Part shown: positions 1 through 7,399 of the stretch, piece by piece
How the letters are laid out: every line of letters starts with the position of its first letter
How positions within the stretch are numbered: the stretch's first letter is position 1
NCBI GenBank assembly: GCA_016946835.1
Contig: JACVTC010000109.1
Location: 552,501-562,500, forward strand
Direction: 5' to 3'
Source: Neocallimastix lanati (nom. inval.)
Lineage: Eukaryota; Neocallimastigomycota; Neocallimastigomycetes; Neocallimastigales; Neocallimastigaceae
Length of the DNA stretch: 10,000 bases
Position numbers and translations under genes: made by a program
Notes under the pieces: generated by a model
The model's database searches: none
What the model was told of the DNA's origin: nothing
The model's input: the letters and a program-made list of their open reading frames with translations, nothing else

Positions 1-182
1 AAATCATTTATCCTATATTCAATAAAAGTCTTTATTAATTAAATATATAAAAAAAAAATAAATAATAATCAATAAAACTAAAACAAATATTATTTAAATA
101 AATTTTATAAATTAAATAAAAGTAAATCATTTATCCTATATTCAATAAAATTCTTTATTAATAAATATAAAAAAAAAAAATA
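1..182. repeat. Direct repeat, 123-bp spacing, cut by left edge
   Basis: A block beginning AAATCATTTATCCTATATTC at position 1 recurs at position 124 almost unchanged. Both copies run on through a CTTTATTAAT stretch into an A-rich tract. The two starts are 123 bp apart, so this looks like one and a half units of a tandem repeat whose earlier copies, if any, lie left of the window. No coding sequence is visible in it. Confidence 0.7.
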
Positions 183-331
183 AAGTTAACATATTAATAT
201 GTTAATATATAATTTATATATTAAAATTTCTATCAAATATTACTGTTAATATGTAAAAGTAATTTAAAACAATTATAACAATAATAAAATTAACAACAAA
301 AAATTTTTTGGTCGAACTTTAATATTTATTA
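183..331. other. AT-rich non-coding spacer
   Basis: Nearly pure A+T with scattered stops in every frame and no recognisable motif. It separates the left-edge direct repeat from the long inverted repeat. Confidence 0.6.
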
Positions 332-785
332 AACATTAAAATGTAGATGAATATTAATATATATATATATAATATATATATATATATATACATAAAATGT
401 GTATAAATAATTTTTTCATTCTTATTTTCTTTTTTAATAAATTATTATATAAAGAAAAAAAAAAAAAGGAAAAAAAGAAAAGCATATATAACGCTGTAGA
501 AAAACTTATCATTACTAACTAATTTTCAAATATAAATTATTTATTATTGAGTTACATATTCAATTAATTCTTTATAATCTATTTTATTTCTTTTTTTTCT
601 ATGATTATATATTAAATATATATTAAATAAATTCTTATATGTGTACTGTTTTCCTTTTTTTCCTTTTTTTTTTCTTTATACAATAATTTATTAAAAAAAG
701 AAAATAAGAATGAAAAAATCATTTATACACATTTTAATACAGTGTTATATATATATATACTTTCATTTTAGATGTTTTGATATTT
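332..785. repeat. Long imperfect inverted repeat (foldback or MITE-like)
   Basis: The left arm at about 393-479 is close to the reverse complement of the right arm at about 651-736. Both carry, in matching order, the AAAATGTGTATAAAT block, the TTTTTTCATTCTTATTTTCT block, an AATAAATTAT block and an A/G-rich run. Differences are a few substitutions and homopolymer-length changes. Weaker similarity extends outward through (AT)n tracts (357-390 and 746-760) to AAACATTAAAATG near 332 and its counterpart near 768-780. The loop of about 170 bp (480-650) has no ORF. Such a structure can fold into a long hairpin and resembles a foldback element or MITE without a transposase. No clear target-site duplication could be fixed in this AT-rich context, so the mobile-element reading is an inference. 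Confidence 0.65.
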
Positions 786-865
786 ACTATGATTTTTTTT
801 TTTTAAAGTTATCATTTATCATTACTCTTTTATCATGTACTCTCATTCTATATATAATTATAATC

Positions 866-1290
866 ATGCATAAAAAATAAATAAATAAAAAATAAAAAAT
901 AAAAATAAATAATAAATAATAAGTAATAAATGAATAGAAAATAAAAAATAAATGAATAGAAAATAAAAAATAAATGAATGAAAAATAAAAAATAAATGAA
1001 GAAAAATAAAAAAAAATAAATGAATGAAAAATAAAAAATAAATGAAGAAAAATAAAAAAAAATAAATGAAGAAAAATACAAAATAAATGAATAGAAAATG
1101 AAAAATAAAAAATAAATGAAGAAAAATAAAAAAAAATAAATGAAGAAAAATACAAAATAAATGAATAGAAAATGAAAAATATATGAATAAAAAATAAATA
1201 AATAAATAAAAAATAAATGAATAGAAAATGAAAAATATATGAATAAAAAATAAATAAATAAATAAAAAATAAATGAATAGAAAATAATAG
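866..1290. repeat. Minisatellite of AAATAAATGAA(TA)GAAAAT-like units
   Basis: Units built on AAAAATAAATGAATAGAAAAT or the shorter AAAAATAAATGAAGAAAAAT are repeated many times. There is higher-order order: one 56-bp segment occurs twice in exact tandem (1174-1229 and 1230-1285), and a block starting TGAAGAAAAATACAAAATAA recurs with a 74-bp offset (1067 and 1141). The minus strand reads open as Phe/Ile/Tyr/Ser-rich peptide in several frames only because the repeat lacks minus-strand stops; no gene is implied. Confidence 0.9.
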
Positions 1291-1804
1291 GGATACATTT
1301 AAATTTATCCAGCTTCTATTGATTATTATTTCAGAAATTCTTTGTTATTTCAATATAATTTATATTTAATAAAAAATAAAGTTGGTTTGTTACGATGTTA
1401 CACAAATACTCAATATAGAGAATATATATATTTAATTGTAATTGTATTTACTACTTTATACTATATATTAAATGCCGTTTTAAGAAATCCATGAATTTAA
1501 TTTTTTTTTTTATATATTAGTTAATATTTCTTTAGATAAAAAGTTTTAATAAATAAAAAAAATTTATTCATCATTAACATAAGATAATTATACTATTATT
1601 TAAAGTTTTAATTTAATATAATGCAAATCATTTAATAATTAAAATTAATTAAAATTTTTTACCTTAAAACTAATTATTTTTCTTTTATATATTAAAAATT
1701 ATTTTTTTAGTTTAATATAAAAACATTAATTTTTCATTACTTTCATTATCATTTTTTATTATAATTTAAAAACATATTTGGAATAAATATTTATATATAA
1801 AAAA
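1291..1804. other. AT-rich 5' flank of the esterase gene
   Basis: No ORF of note. The stretch presumably contains the promoter and 5' UTR of the downstream esterase. TATA-like strings occur every few dozen bases, including one ending about 8 bases before the start codon, so none can be singled out. The start codon has an A-rich leader (seven A's before ATG), normal for gut-fungal genes. Confidence 0.5.
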
Positions 1805-2962
1805 ATGAAGGCTAGTAATATTTTATCTTTAGTTGCTACAGTTTTAGCTTCTAAGGTCGCTGCAGAATGTTTCTCAGAAAAATTAGGTTTTCCATGTTGT
1901 GTTGAAACTAAAGAAGTTGTTAATGTTGATGAAAATGGACAATGGGGTATTGAAAATAACAATTGGTGTGGTATTGAAACTGTTTCAGTTGAACAAGTTA
2001 GTAATGAAGTAGAAGATGTTCAATTTTCTGATGAAGAAGAACAAGTAGAATTTACTAACGAACAAGATGTACAAGCTCAAGATGAATCTTCTGAAGAAGA
2101 AACTGGATCAATTGAAGCATCTCCAGTTAGCAGTGATTACATGAGCAAGCTTCAAATCCTTAATTCTTGTCCAATGGAAGCTCGTACTAAGCAAGATGGT
2201 GTTAAATATCCAACTAGTGAAAAAATCACTTATCACTCCAACACTACTGGAACAGATCGTCAAATGAATATTATTCTTCCAGTTGACTATGATGGAACTA
2301 AAAAATATCCAGTTGTATATTATTTACATGGTATTTTTGGTAATGAAGATTCTATGTTAGATGAAACTGCTATCGCTCTTCCAGTTAACTTATATAATGA
2401 AGGAAAGGCTAAGGAAGCAATTTTTGTTCTTCCAAATACTTATGCTCCACCACCAGGTAAGGAAGTTGTACCAGATTTTAATCAAGATTATTTTGATGGT
2501 TACGATAACTTCATTAATGAGTTAATTGATGATATTATGCCATACGTTGAACAAAATTATTCTGTTCTTACTGGTAAGGAAAATACTGGTCTTTGTGGTT
2601 TCTCTATGGGTGGTCGTAATAGTCTTTACATTGGATACAAGAGACCAGATTTATTCGGTTATGTTGGTGCCTTTTCACCAGCTCCAGGTGTTACTCCAGG
2701 TGACGATTTCTCTGGTCATCATCCAGGTTTATTCCAAGAAAGTGAATTCCGTACTGATGTTCCTCCATTTGTTACTCTTGTTTCTTGTGGTACAAATGAT
2801 TCTGTTGTTGGTACTTTCCCAAAGAGTTATCATGAAATTTTAACTACCAATGGTCAAGAACACATTTGGTTCGAAGTTCCAGGTGCTGACCATGATGATA
2901 AGGCAATTGCTGCTGGTTTATACAACTACCTTTCAACTGCTTTCGGTGTTTTAGACAATTAA
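1805..2962 (+). CDS. Secreted dockerin-bearing CE1-type esterase (probable feruloyl or acetylxylan esterase)
   Basis: This is a 385-residue secreted enzyme likely to cleave ester-linked feruloyl or acetyl groups from plant xylan as part of the fungal cellulosome. Residues 1-20 form a signal peptide ending V-A-A before Glu21. Residues 21-57 are one fungal dockerin: Cys22, GFPCC (Cys31, Cys32), a D-x-N-G-x-WG turn and WCGI (Cys55); the fungal consensus usually has GYPCC. Residues 58-114 are a strongly acidic linker. The alpha/beta-hydrolase domain (about 135-380, esterase D/PF00756 type) shows YYLHGIFGNED near 172-182 (oxyanion side), nucleophile Ser267 in GFSMGG, probable acid Asp332 in CGTNDS and probable base His363 in GADHD. 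Similarity to the XynZ-type feruloyl esterase domain is my recollection, so the exact substrate is inferred. The start is the first ATG and gives a clean signal peptide. The frame is uninterrupted, with no intron, and is clearly richer in G+C than its flanks. No neighbour shares its pathway. Confidence 0.93.
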   Translation: MKASNILSLVATVLASKVAAECFSEKLGFPCCVETKEVVNVDENGQWGIENNNWCGIETVSVEQVSNEVEDVQFSDEEEQVEFTNEQDVQAQDESSEEETGSIEASPVSSDYMSKLQILNSCPMEARTKQDGVKYPTSEKITYHSNTTGTDRQMNIILPVDYDGTKKYPVVYYLHGIFGNEDSMLDETAIALPVNLYNEGKAKEAIFVLPNTYAPPPGKEVVPDFNQDYFDGYDNFINELIDDIMPYVEQNYSVLTGKENTGLCGFSMGGRNSLYIGYKRPDLFGYVGAFSPAPGVTPGDDFSGHHPGLFQESEFRTDVPPFVTLVSCGTNDSVVGTFPKSYHEILTTNGQEHIWFEVPGADHDDKAIAAGLYNYLSTAFGVLDN

Positions 2963-3255
2963 ATTAAAAAAAATGATTAATGATATAATAATAATAAGAA
3001 AATAAGAAAATTAAAGAAAATATAACAATATTAAAAATTTTATAAACAATAATAATAAAAAAGTAATATATATAATATATAAATAGAAATAATAATAATT
3101 ACATTATTAATAATTATAATTATAATAAAAATAAAAATAATAAATAGAATTACCAAAATAAAATAATAAAAATTTTTGAAAGGAATAATAGAATAAATAA
3201 TATTAGTTATTTAATATACTAAACATTATAATTATTTATTAAAACAAAAATATTT
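2963..3255. other. AT-rich 3' flank of the esterase gene
   Basis: Non-coding, with many AAT/TAA runs. Several AATAAA-like strings (for example around 3055 and 3120) could act as polyadenylation signals for the esterase mRNA, but in this composition they are expected by chance and none is called. No ORF or RNA gene is seen. Confidence 0.5.
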
Positions 3256-3366
3256 ATGTTATTTAGATATAAAAATATAATATATACTATAGAAAGAAGT
3301 ATGTTATTTAGATATAAAGACAAGACATAATATATACTAAAGCAAGAAGTATGTTATTTAGATATA
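3256..3366. repeat. Short tandem repeat, about 45-50-bp unit
   Basis: ATGTTATTTAGATATAAA starts at 3256, 3301 and 3351. The intervals (45 and 50 bp) share an ATAATATATACTA block and an AAGAAGT end; the second unit carries a small insertion (GACAAGAC). This makes two full units plus a partial third. It is non-coding. Confidence 0.8.
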
Positions 3367-3395
3367 AACTCTTAATGTTTGTTTATTAAAATGTT

Positions 3396-3469
3396 GTTTA
3401 AATACGATTTATGTCTCATCCTAGTTATAATAGAAATTTAGAATGTCTATTGTATTTAAACTAGGATGA
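3396..3469. repeat. Two interlocked inverted repeats
   Basis: GTTTAAATAC (3396-3405) is the exact reverse complement of GTATTTAAAC (3452-3461). TCATCCTAGTT (3416-3426) is the exact reverse complement of AACTAGGATGA (3459-3469). The arms are ordered A-B-A'-B', and A' and B' overlap by three bases, so the two stems compete or form a pseudoknot-like arrangement rather than nesting. The C/G-bearing arms stand out against the near-pure AT surroundings. No function is assigned. Confidence 0.7.
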
Positions 3470-4012
3470 TATATAAATAGATATAAAAAAAAGTACTAAT
3501 ATTTATTATTACAAAAAAAGTATGCTAAATATAAATTGATATAAAAAGGCATGCTAAATATTTAAAATAAAAACTAAAAAATAAAGATAAAAAATATATA
3601 TATAATAAAAAAAAATACAATAAAAAAAAATATAATAAAAAAAAAAAAAAAGCTATTATTTAAAAATTTATTTAATAAAGGATTAAATTTAAATGTTGAA
3701 CTAAAATATAGTAATTACATAATAATAAAATTTTAATATTCTTTTGTTCTTTTTTTTTTTTTTTTTTTTTATAAATAAATAAATAAATGAACAATTAAAT
3801 TAAATATTAGTTTTTTATTTTTAATTTTATTTTAAAAATAAAATTTTAAAAATTATATTAAATAAAAAATAATATAAAATTTTATTTATTTGTTTATTAT
3901 TTATTTGATTATTTATTTATTTTATTTATTTATTTATTTATTTAATAATTATTGTCTAAACCAATCAGAGATTAAATAATTAAACTCATAAATATTTTTA
4001 TGGTAAAATAAA
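3470..4012. other. AT-rich simple-sequence region with T21 tract
   Basis: No gene is seen. A directly repeated ATGCTAAATAT occurs near 3521 and 3552, followed by A-runs, an uninterrupted T tract at 3750-3770, an (ATAA)n run just after it and a long (ATTT)n microsatellite at about 3886-3943. The ATAA and ATTT runs are complementary and could pair. The T tract could be the tail of a minus-strand retrocopy, but I find no matching target-site duplication. Confidence 0.6.
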
Positions 4013-4041
4013 ATTTGAATAATATATAATATTATTCAAAT
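4013..4041. repeat. Perfect 13-bp palindrome with 3-bp spacer
   Basis: ATTTGAATAATAT (4013-4025) and ATATTATTCAAAT (4029-4041) are exact reverse complements around ATA. It lies exactly at the left border of an island of higher G+C. It could be an AT-rich hairpin or cruciform, an element edge, or chance. Confidence 0.7.
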
Positions 4042-4290
4042 GGCCAATTATTAAGAAAATTGCTTCTTAACGATATTAATAAAAGCGCTGTTTGTTAGAG
4101 GATTTCTAAAAGGCAATTAGTTTTTTAGAGGATAATTTCTCTGTGATGCACATGGTCGTCTACAATATCGAATAATGAAGATAGTTCTCGATCTTTGGGT
4201 GCCATAAACTGAAATCCTCTTTATTAATGTTTGATGAAGTTAATGGCAATGGATGGAGAAATATTTTTTATTGAATGTTCAATTTAAAAA
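4042..4290 (+). pseudogene. Small island of probably decayed coding sequence, unrecognised
   Basis: The island has noticeably more G+C than the flanks and short protein-like readings in different + frames: about 18 open codons from 4030 in frame 1, an open stretch at about 4142-4207 in frame 2, and about 30 codons ending near 4274 in frame 3 (LMFDEVNGNGWRN within it). Stops interrupt each. The minus strand also offers a short open reading from 4204 leftward, so even the strand is uncertain. TTAGAGGAT is repeated 30 bp apart (4095 and 4125). No family is recognised; ancient coding sequence is inferred from base composition alone. Confidence 0.3.
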
Positions 4291-4680
4291 TTTAAAGGAT
4301 TATATATAATTGTATATTAGTAAATGTAGTAATTTTTTATTTTAATTAAAATATTTTTTTGGTTTATTTTATTTTCATTTGGTCATTTCAATTTAAGAAT
4401 TTATTTAAATATATAATATATAATAGTGGTATTTTTGAAAATTTGAAAATTGTATAATTATAAAGAATGTTCAGTTATATGGTAATTATTTATTCTTTTA
4501 TAGTAATTAAATAAAAATTGTTATATACTTAATTATATTAGAAATATATAATTAATATAATTAATTATTCATCAATATTATAAGTTTTATAATATTATAG
4601 AATATATGTATATTCAATTATTTATTTATTTAAAATGAAATAGTTATTCTGTAAATGGATTAATTATTATTATATCATTA
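4291..4680. other. AT-rich non-coding spacer
   Basis: Almost pure A+T with stops throughout and no distinctive repeat, RNA gene or motif. It separates the two islands of decayed coding sequence. Confidence 0.6.
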
Positions 4681-5575
4681 AAGGTCTTATTTAAAAATAT
4701 TCTTACTTACGGGTAAATTTTCTTGGGTATAGAATCTCGTACACTATATAGAAAAATCCTTTTAAAAAATATTAAAAAGCTTAGTGATGCTATTGATGTA
4801 TTTTAGTTTGATATTTTACAAAATATGATATTAAAGGAATTAACTATGATATATCAAAATTTGTTCAAACAAAAACTTTATTTAATCTTAGTTATAAATA
4901 CCATTAAGTTTAGTCTAATATTTAATTGAATATTACTTTTAAAATGTGGATATACGTATTATATCACTATTGCCTTTAGAAGTAGTAGAATTACAGTAAA
5001 TTATCCCAAATGTTGTTCATGTTTTAATCAGTTATTTATCCATTGGATATTTGAATGTTTTTCTTTTTCAAATGTAAGATTGCAATCATTAGATTTCATC
5101 AATGACCTTCTTATTTTGATTGGAAGTAAAATAAAGAATTTACCTTTATTTTCTTCCTATCCATCTTTTTGATTGTGAAAAACAAATTAATGAAAATATT
5201 TTTATGTTCCTTTTTGATGAAACTTTTGCTTTAAATGAACTACAATTCAATATTGAGGAACAAAGACATTTAAAAGAACTACTTTTAAAGAGTTCTGAAT
5301 TTAATATTCCATTAATAGTTAGCCTCGCGGATTACTTCACAAACACTATCCTAGTCGTTAGTGTTAGTAGTTCTCTTGCGTTACTCATTGATTGGTATAG
5401 TAAAAAACCCTTCACAAGCAAGAGAGTCAACATCGTTCTGATATGGCAAGTAAAAACCTCTTTTACTAGTTTTCCTAGTAGTACATCTTTAACAAATAGT
5501 AATAACTAATAACAGTTCCTTACATAACGAATCTTCAGAGATTGAATTTCCTGATAATTTTTTCTTGATTCGAGG
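4681..5575 (+). pseudogene. Decayed protein-coding sequence, unrecognised
   Basis: The + strand reads like a broken protein. Frame 1 from 4681 has internal stops near 4714, 4804 and 4927, then about 81 open codons to a stop at 5170. That stretch contains KCGY (Cys codon 4945) and YPKCCSC (Cys codons 5011, 5014, 5020), loosely like a zinc-ribbon. Open reading then continues in frame 2 (5162-5509) with a charged helix-like segment (NIEEQRHLKELL) and afterwards a less protein-like tail. Frame 3 takes over at about 5511 (SSEIEFPDNFFLIRG). These changes suggest successive indels in one old gene. Introns are an alternative, but I could not place convincing splice sites. No family is recognised, and the ATG at 5204 is unlikely to be a genuine start because protein-like reading extends upstream of it. 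Confidence 0.45.
5565..5575. repeat. Left copy of 11-bp direct repeat TTGATTCGAGG
   Basis: It is identical to 6769-6779. Together with the A21 tract before the right copy it may be a target-site duplication. Confidence 0.5.
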
Positions 5576-6767
5576 TAAAATTCCAACAAAAAAAAGCAAT
5601 TATGAACTTTTACTGGGATAAGGATATGGTAGGAAAATCAATCAAAGCTAAAACTTAAAAGAAAAATAAATTTGAGAAAACTAGTAAATATTTAAAGCTC
5701 AACTTTAAATATCCTGAATTCAACATTGGCTTTCGATGAGTACTTCGTGTCAGATGTAGATACAAATTAGATGTCCGTGTTGCCAAAGCCTCCAATATGA
5801 TTGAAGAAGATACCTTTGGTTATTATTGAGAAAATAGTAATCTTCGATTGGAACATTGGTTTTCTAAATGCTATCTTTTTCATGAATTTCAAATAAAACA
5901 TTTTAAGGATATTGAAATTCTTTATGAAAAATTGTTTTTAATTAACAAATATTGTCCAATATCATATAATGAAATAAATACTGTTTTCACAGATATGAAT
6001 AATGTAGAATCAATTTCAGATATTGATAGTAGTAACGAAAGGGATAATATTAATAATAATAGCAATTGAAATAATATTATTAATAATAGTAATATTAGTG
6101 ATAGTGAAAATATTAATATTAATATTAGGAATAGTGAGTATAATAGTATCGCTACAAATAATGTAGTGAATAGTTCAATTTATGAATCTCGTGTTAATAT
6201 AAGTAGTTTTCTGAATAATAAGTGTGTAAATATATATGTGATGTGGTACCCACTATATAACTTCCTTCTTAATGGAAGAGGAGATGCAGACATTATAAAA
6301 AGAAATGGGATGCATTGTTTAAGAATAAAATCTTTTTTGGTAATTATTCTAAAACGACATTCTTGGTACGATCTGCAGCTCTCTTTTACAGAAATTTTAC
6401 CTAGGGCAAGTACACGACAAGGGTCGCAATTCCGAAAGCTCAAACCAACCAATTGCGTCAATGCTGATAATGCAGTAAGACAAGCTGGAAAAAAATCAAT
6501 GCCTATGAAGGAGAAGACCATAATTTCTTTCAGATAGTCAATTCAAACCCTAATCCAGAATAAGAATTCCTTTTAAAACAAAGATCTTATAGTGAGGTTA
6601 GTTGTATATGAACTTTTTTCTGAATTTATTTATACACTTTATTTTAAATATTACTTTTATTTCACATTATTATATAAAATATTATTATGTTCTAATTGGA
6701 TAAATGGTATTTATTTTTTTATTAATTTTATGATATTATGTTTTTTAAAAAAAAAAAAAAAAAAAAA
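5576..6767 (+). mobile_element. Candidate poly(A)-tailed retrocopy flanked by 11-bp duplication
   Basis: TTGATTCGAGG occurs at 5565-5575 and again at 6769-6779. The second copy begins one base after an uninterrupted A21 tract (6747-6767). This is the layout left by target-primed reverse transcription: target duplication, body, poly(A), target duplication. The body is about 1.2 kb and holds the decayed frame at 5761-6537 followed by an AT-rich 3' UTR-like stretch. Against it, the frame reading LIRG at the left copy stays open for another 14 codons into the supposed insert, and no AATAAA is obvious before the tail. It could be a truncated LINE copy or a processed pseudogene; the match could also be chance, though an 11-mer with five G/C bases is rare here. 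Confidence 0.4.
5761..6537 (+). pseudogene. Decayed protein-coding sequence with Asn-rich middle, unrecognised
   Basis: Frame 1 is open from 5761 to 6537 except for TGA at 5827 and TGA at 6067. The first part is protein-like (a charged stretch including KLDVRVAKASNMIEEDTFG, then LEHWFSKCYLFHEF). It passes into an Asn/Ser/Ile-rich low-complexity stretch at about 6030-6170. From about 6270 the more natural reading is frame 3 (KKWDALFKNKIFFGNYSK onward), with stops near 6399 and 6474, which implies another frameshift. The patch at 6400-6490 is the most G+C-rich part and reads open on both strands. I recognise no domain. The two ATG-initiated ORFs that can be drawn here (5848-6069 and 6166-6537) are fragments rather than genes. 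Confidence 0.4.
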
Positions 6768-6779
6768 TTTGATTCGAGG
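6747..6779 (+). repeat. A21 tract and right copy of 11-bp direct repeat
   Basis: Twenty-one A's (6747-6767), one T, then TTGATTCGAGG (6769-6779). The bases after it (GGTGAGT, 6779-6785) also resemble a 5' splice donor, which may be coincidental. Confidence 0.5.
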
Positions 6780-7085
6780 GTGAGTTTAATGGTCTCCACA
6801 CTATTTACTTTATAGATGTTATATCTTATTTTATTTTATTTAATATTTTTGGTAGAAATAATCTCTATTCATTTCATAATATCATAATAACGTTTAAAAT
6901 TTTCTTTTTATTTTCATTGTATTACACTTATTTTTTATTAAATTTTATTTTTAATTTTTTTTATTTGATATATTTAAAATGTATGTATTTATACAATTAA
7001 ATTTATACAGTATATTAATACTTTTTAATAATTAATAAATAAAGCAAAAGAAGAGCATTCTCTTCGTAATCTAAAACAAAACAAA
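6780..7085. other. AT-rich spacer with small hairpin
   Basis: No ORF of note. One compact hairpin, GAAGAG-CATT-CTCTTC at 7050-7065, is the only G/C-bearing structure; its stem is short and it has no obvious function. Confidence 0.5.
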
Positions 7086-7180
7086 ACATAATAATAATAA
7101 TAATAAAGATATAAAAAAAATAATAATAATAATAAAGATATAAAATAATAATAATAAAGATATAAAATAATAATAATAAT
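7086..7180. repeat. (TAA)n / AAAGATATAAA compound minisatellite
   Basis: Runs of TAA are interrupted by AAAGATATAAA at about 7105, 7135 and 7157, giving units of roughly 22-30 bp, and end in TAATAATAAT. The LTR retrotransposon begins directly at its right end, so the element apparently inserted in this repeat. Confidence 0.85.
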
Positions 7181-7378
7181 TGTTACAATATGTGAATTTA
7201 TATATTAAAACAATTCTAGATTAATGATAATATAATTTTAATATATATTTAATATAATGTAATTAATTAATAATAATCTAGAACAAGCCACATTTTAGTA
7301 TAAATACATGTAAATTTTACTACGTTAAATCTTTGTAATTACCTATTTATATTTTATATAAATAAAACTTAAACAACA
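7181..7378 (+). repeat. 5' LTR (198 bp, TGTT...AACA)
   Basis: It begins TGTTACAATA right after the (TAA)n tract and ends AAACAACA right before the primer-binding site. The termini are the expected TG...CA with a four-base inverted repeat TGTT/AACA. U3 carries an inverted repeat (TTCTAGATTA 7214-7223, TAATCTAGAA 7274-7283) and a TATA-like box. AATAAA at 7361-7366 lies near the 3' end. The length is short, as in other copia elements. Boundaries are inferred because the 3' LTR is outside the window. Confidence 0.75.
7299..7306 (+). promoter_or_regulatory. TATA-like box in LTR U3
   Basis: TATAAATA about 80 bp before the LTR end, in the position expected for the element's own promoter. AT richness limits confidence. 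Confidence 0.4.
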
Positions 7379-7393
7379 GATTAAGAGTCTCAT
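7379..7393 (+). other. Primer-binding site, apparently for a half-tRNA-Lys(CUU)
   Basis: GATTAAGAGTCTCAT follows the LTR with no gap. Its complement, ATGAGACTCTTAATC, reads as the 5' anticodon stem plus the loop CTCTTAA (anticodon CUU) of eukaryotic tRNA-Lys(CUU), with one difference from the version I recall (ATGGGACTCTTAATC). Priming by an internal tRNA fragment rather than the 3' acceptor end is established for copia and Ty5 with initiator Met tRNA; by my alignment the primer end falls at the same loop-proximal position here. The tRNA sequence is from memory, so the match needs checking against the host's tRNA. Confidence 0.65.
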
Positions 7394-7399
7394 TTCAAA

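Noticed and set aside
866-1290. CRISPR array
   Set aside because: There are no unique spacers of constant length between repeats; the units are contiguous low-complexity variants, and the genome is eukaryotic.
787-1298. Minus-strand ORFs of 77-144 residues rich in Phe, Ile, Tyr and Ser that look like membrane proteins
   Set aside because: They are translations of the minisatellite; several overlapping frames are open at once because the repeat lacks minus-strand stop codons.
1780-1804. TATA box for the esterase gene
   Set aside because: TATATATAA lies too close to the start codon and such strings are everywhere in this AT-rich flank.
1759-1962. Minus-strand ORF of 67 codons and plus-strand ORF 2526-2843
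   Set aside because: Both are shadows within or overlapping the esterase gene, which has signal peptide, dockerin and catalytic motifs in its own frame.
3750-3770. T21 tract as the tail of a minus-strand retrocopy
   Set aside because: No direct repeat flanking a plausible insert could be found, and adjacent simple repeats explain the tract as slippage.
6400-6490. tRNA or rRNA fragment in the most G+C-rich patch of the middle region
   Set aside because: No cloverleaf, no B-box-like GGTTCGA sequence and no rRNA signature could be found; short protein-like readings explain it better.
6180-6521. Minus-strand ORF of 113 codons
   Set aside because: It overlaps the decayed coding island, shows no recognisable domain, and competes with plus-strand readings that join better with upstream sequence.
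6592-6783. Plus-strand ORF of 63 codons ending in poly-Lys
   Set aside because: It is AT-rich 3' UTR-like sequence translated into Phe/Tyr/Ile, ending in the A21 tract.
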